A DNA stretch of 52,799 nt from Paramacrobiotus metropolitanus (lineage: Eukaryota; Tardigrada; Eutardigrada; Parachela; Macrobiotidae). The notes under the pieces are model-generated. The model worked only from the letters and a program-made list of their open reading frames with translations, was not told the origin of the DNA and searched no databases. The stretch covers positions 1 to 52,799 of the forward strand of contig NW_026570541.1 in NCBI RefSeq assembly GCF_019649055.1, read 5' to 3'. Every line of letters begins with the position of its first letter. Position 1 is the stretch's first letter. Positions 49,771 through 52,799 of this stretch are shown here, piece after piece. Both the position numbers and the translations under genes were made by a program.

Positions 49771-49779
49771 TATATAAAG
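49771..49779 (+). promoter_or_regulatory. TATA box (TATATAAAG) upstream of ATG 49846
   Basis: Canonical TATATAAAG followed 75 nt later by ATG 49846. The spacing suits a TATA-driven transcript with a short 5' leader. A second identical box at 51493 has similar spacing to its ATG. Confidence 0.5.
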
Positions 49780-49845
49780 CACTGACGCAACGCACGAACG
49801 GCTCATTTCCAGTTTTGTAAGTCGTTCGCTTATTAAGTCACTACA

Positions 49846-50650
49846 ATGAAGCGTAGCATTCAACTAGAAGGTTCTCCTTGTAATATTGCAAGTGTGTTCA
49901 CATGACAGCGACGAAGAGCGCAGATTGTTACGGAGGCGTGTCCCGAAATGTCAACCGGTGCCGAAGGAGGTGTTCAGCGATTTCCAACTCCCAAGAGTTT
50001 CCAACCGCTTTCCCCACTGCTTCGATCACCAGTTGGAGGATGTACTGAAGTGGTACGCCACGTCCCCCGGAAGCGACCCATCACCATTCAGCCGGAGAAC
50101 CAGGCGACCTTGGTTGTGCGATGTGCACATGGAGGATGGCGTGGAGACGGTGTATGCCGGCAATGCAGCGGACAGTCTTGAAGCGCAAGGCTAGGGACAT
50201 CTGGACGTCGGCAACACCCACCAGGAACTGGTTGCGACAGTACACCGAACCGGATGGATGCGGGCTTCCATTTTACCAGCAGGGACAATGACGAAGTACA
50301 TCGTTTCCTTTGATGACCCCATTGACTTATATCATCTGAAGCGGGTTTCATCGGCGTTCAACTTCTACGCAGAAGAAGAAATAGCTGCCCGAGCTTCCAA
50401 ACCCGAGGTCATCTTCAAAGCTTCGGATGTGGATAATCCACACCAATGAAGGCATCCATCCTCCGTGTGACAGGTTGTACTGTGAAGTTCGAAATTTTAG
50501 CAAGAAGCTGTTTTGCGTAGTGTCCAACCGCACGAAATGCATCACCTTGACATGAGGAGCAACGGGGCCTACATCAATCATGCACGACTATTTCTGCACG
50601 GTACTGCTGGTTCTGCAGGACGTTGCACCGAGCCGCGCCATATCACCGTT
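49846..50650 (+). pseudogene. TATA-driven coding remnant, frameshifted, unrecognised
   Basis: The frame from ATG 49846 stops after 19 codons (TGA near 49903), but coding-like sequence continues in shifting frames: 49886-50194, 49948-50181, then 50258-50449. GC content and codon structure are high throughout. No domain recognised. Frequent single-base frame changes with preserved codon bias suggest a once intact gene of at least 250 codons. Confidence 0.45.
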
Positions 50651-51492
50651 AGGGAGGTTTCATGAGTGTTAGGGCGATTCTGGAGACCGTGGAAATGGAT
50701 AAACACGCTGGAGTTGGAGGATCGCCCATGTCTACGGATTCCGCCATCTTATTCCTGGATATGTGCACTCGGACATGTCGTACCTTGAGTGCGGGTGGAT
50801 GAGAACGGAGAAATCGTATGTATCATTCTTTTTTAAGCTTTAGTCATAGAGTCGTGCTGCGTTGTACTAATCGCTCTGTACGTTGTAGATATCTGCTTAA
50901 TGCTTTGTCTGCTCGTGGAGCAAACCAGCCTCACCATGTCATCCATGTCGCCGAGGAATTGCTGACACTTTCCATCTGGACCTCCAAGGATCCACTCCCC
51001 ATCTGAGGACTACGCCTCCTCATCTACGTACGGTTTCATGGACAATCTGCGAGTACTGGTTAACACGTCTGACTGCCGCGGGATCGATGCAGTGGAGAGC
51101 ATCATGCGCAAAGTGACATCCAACGACGCGTTCTCAATCTACAGTGCAGTGCGTATTTGTGGAGACGATATGAACATTGCCACCTCAACGAACCCCGGTA
51201 CTATATGTTACGTTTACTACTAGCTGCACGCGGTATGGCTTTTCCATGTATGATTAACTGTTTCTGTAAATTGTGTCACCAGGCACATCAAAGGTTGTTG
51301 ATAGACGCAAAATCTTGTTTTGCAAAGGAACTAGTTTACGTATGCTTGATTATGCTTTGTAACCTTTGGTCACAAAACTTTGACTCTGTTGTGTTTCTTC
51401 TTTTTTTTTCGCGGGTGGGTAGCCCTGTTTACGATTTTGCTGTTAGTCGATAGGCGTGTTAGAACTTGACACGATTTAATAAGAATAACAAG
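50651..51492 (+). other. Decayed coding-like stretch, including frame 51038-51223
   Basis: The region 51008-51205 reads coherently (STYGFMDNLRVLVNTSDCRG and IMRKVTSNDAFSIYSAVR), followed by AT-rich non-coding sequence. Whether it belongs to the preceding gene is unclear; no family is recognised. Confidence 0.3.
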
Positions 51493-51518
51493 TATATAAA
51501 GCCGTGAACGTCGTTCAC
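51493..51518 (+). promoter_or_regulatory. TATA box with adjacent 15-bp palindrome
   Basis: TATATAAAG at 51493 is followed by gtgaacg-t-cgttcac (51504-51518), a perfect palindrome. ATG 51598 lies about 100 nt downstream of the box. Similar layout to the 49771 box. Confidence 0.5.
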
Positions 51519-51597
51519 AGCAGGGTAACTATAATTCGAAGGAGTCTCTTTGAGTTCATTAGTTGTGTACATTACAAGTTGTGTTTATTGAGCGAAA

Positions 51598-52799
51598 ATG
51601 GATGAGCATTCTGACAACCACGAAGAAGAAGAAGAAGAAGATGATTTAGGTAGCATCCCTAGCATTTTCAGAAGATAATCTGCTACTTGAGCAGGTAGCA
51701 GATACTTATTCTCAGAAATGGAAAACTGCACTTGTGGTTTTTCAGTGCCGCATCGCGCCCGAGTTGTTTGATGTTCTCACGCCTCTGTGGAGTAATAGAA
51801 AGCATTTTTGAAGAACTGCTTAACAGAATTTTGCAGACAAATTCAGCCTGGTATATGGTACGCGTGCAATTATACAGCATCATTTGCGAAAGAAGATTCC
51901 TATTTGGACACCGTTAATGCGGCGGGACGAACTAACTGTGGATCGTATCATGGCGCGCGTGGAACGGGTGATGCAAAAGTTCAACAAGCTTTCGCTTGAT
52001 GAAAGCTTCAGGATTGAAGTCCAGTACACAGAAACGCCGGATGGTGGAGGTAATGACAATCTAGTGATTCCTGAAAGCGTTAAAGGCTACTGAAAACAAG
52101 ATGTCTATCGTGCGTATAAAGAACGACGATAATTTATGTTTTACCACGGTCCCTAGTAACGGCTAAAGCCTTAGCAGATGACGATCTGCAGCTATATTCA
52201 ACGCTACGTGACACCAGGGCACATACACCCAGAAAAGCAGCATAAGGATCAGCAGACATTATTGGCGAAACAGCTGGTAATAGCTGCAGGCCTGACGGAG
52301 CGGCGCTACAGCCTGACGACGTAGAGACTTTTCAAAGTTACTAAATATCAAACCATAATTGTTGGACTGGAACAGCTTAACAGCATTATCTTTGCTGGCG
52401 AATTCAGGGAAAACGCTTAATGCTATTGTATTATACGCCAACCATTCTTTGACGTTTTAACATCTCTCCATGCGGTACCGCAAAAAAGCAAATGGTGTTT
52501 TCATTGTAATCGCGGGTACTTCAACGAAGGTGATCATCGCCAAATATACCTGCAAGCTTTGTTTGCGCGAAAGGTGTGAGCTCGAAGCCAACTTTGCGTC
52601 GATACTGTGCGGGATGCACTGAACGGCTTTAGAAACAACGAGTGTTTTAACCACCACCTGCAAAGACAGCGAAAAGCACAAACCATAACAAAAAGAAAAG
52701 CATTTGCGAAAATTCACATTCTGATAGATTGCTCGGCATTCATAAAGACGAACGTGAAACGAGGATGGGCCAGACCATGTATGCGGTGAGATTTATTGT
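51598..52799 (+). pseudogene. Remnant resembling the N-terminal region of a viral/Maverick-type family B DNA polymerase
   Basis: The ATG at 51598 opens a short acidic frame (Glu-rich) that stops after 26 codons. Coding-like sequence continues in changing frames to the window edge: 51884-52093 carries ELTVDRIMARVERVMQ, and later blocks carry IKNDDNLC, a segment ending FDVLTSL, WCFHCNRGYF and FRNNECFNHHLQ. The order and spacing of these blocks, including the Cys/His-bearing part, resemble the region ahead of the catalytic domains in family B polymerases of Mavericks/Polintons and related DNA viruses; this is from memory of the family. At least four stops or frame changes make it non-functional. 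The exonuclease and polymerase motifs would lie beyond 52799. Confidence 0.5.

Noticed and set aside
1-52799. tRNA, rRNA or other classical RNA genes
   Set aside because: None could be recognised by eye; a covariance-model scan would be needed to exclude degenerate copies.

Overview
The window reads as eukaryotic, most likely an invertebrate genome. It has split genes with short GT-AG introns, a class A neuropeptide-type GPCR, Ig, TIL and PSI-type extracellular modules, Ty3/Gypsy and tyrosine-recombinase retroelements, many foldback repeats, and no bacterial operons. The phylum cannot be fixed from sequence alone; an ecdysozoan (tardigrade or mite-like) is a guess. Most of the 52.8 kb is repeat-derived and host genes are sparse.

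Layout. 0-7 kb: unknown coding remnants, a solo LTR (2512-2903), three foldback elements and a Ser/Asp-coding giant palindrome. 7.2-16.1 kb: a four-exon GPCR gene whose third exon is split by a 6.4-kb Ty3/Gypsy element (7955-14356) with near-identical 257-bp LTRs, a 4-bp GTAT target duplication and an inverted interior. 16.5-17.5 kb: a GAACGT minisatellite hosting a second solo LTR. 17.5-27.7 kb: mostly non-coding, with a TIL-domain exon on the minus strand, a 31-bp alternating satellite, and several foldback or TIR elements. 27.75-38.4 kb: a 10.6-kb LTR retroelement on the minus strand with gag, protease, RT and RNase H, no visible integrase, and about 2.5 kb of extra 3' ORFs I do not recognise. 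39.1-39.8 kb: a 73-bp tandem array and a signal-peptide/PSI exon resembling the first exon of an integrin beta gene. 40.0-44.5 kb: a Ngaro/PAT-type tyrosine-recombinase retroelement with split direct repeats. 45.2-45.8 kb: an Ig-domain exon on the minus strand. 47.6-48.5 kb: an AT-rich array of about 30-bp period. 48.8-52.8 kb: frameshifted intronless coding remnants, two of them behind TATATAAAG boxes, ending at the window edge in sequence resembling the N-terminal part of a viral/Maverick-type family B DNA polymerase.

The most notable items are the clean exon interruption of the GPCR (the flanks still rejoin in frame), the internally inverted Gypsy element, the integrase-less 10.6-kb element with unrecognised 3' ORFs and a GCCGTA/hairpin array, the shared GAAC duplications of two solo LTRs, and the decayed viral-type polymerase block. 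All assignments come from reading the sequence; no database search was run.
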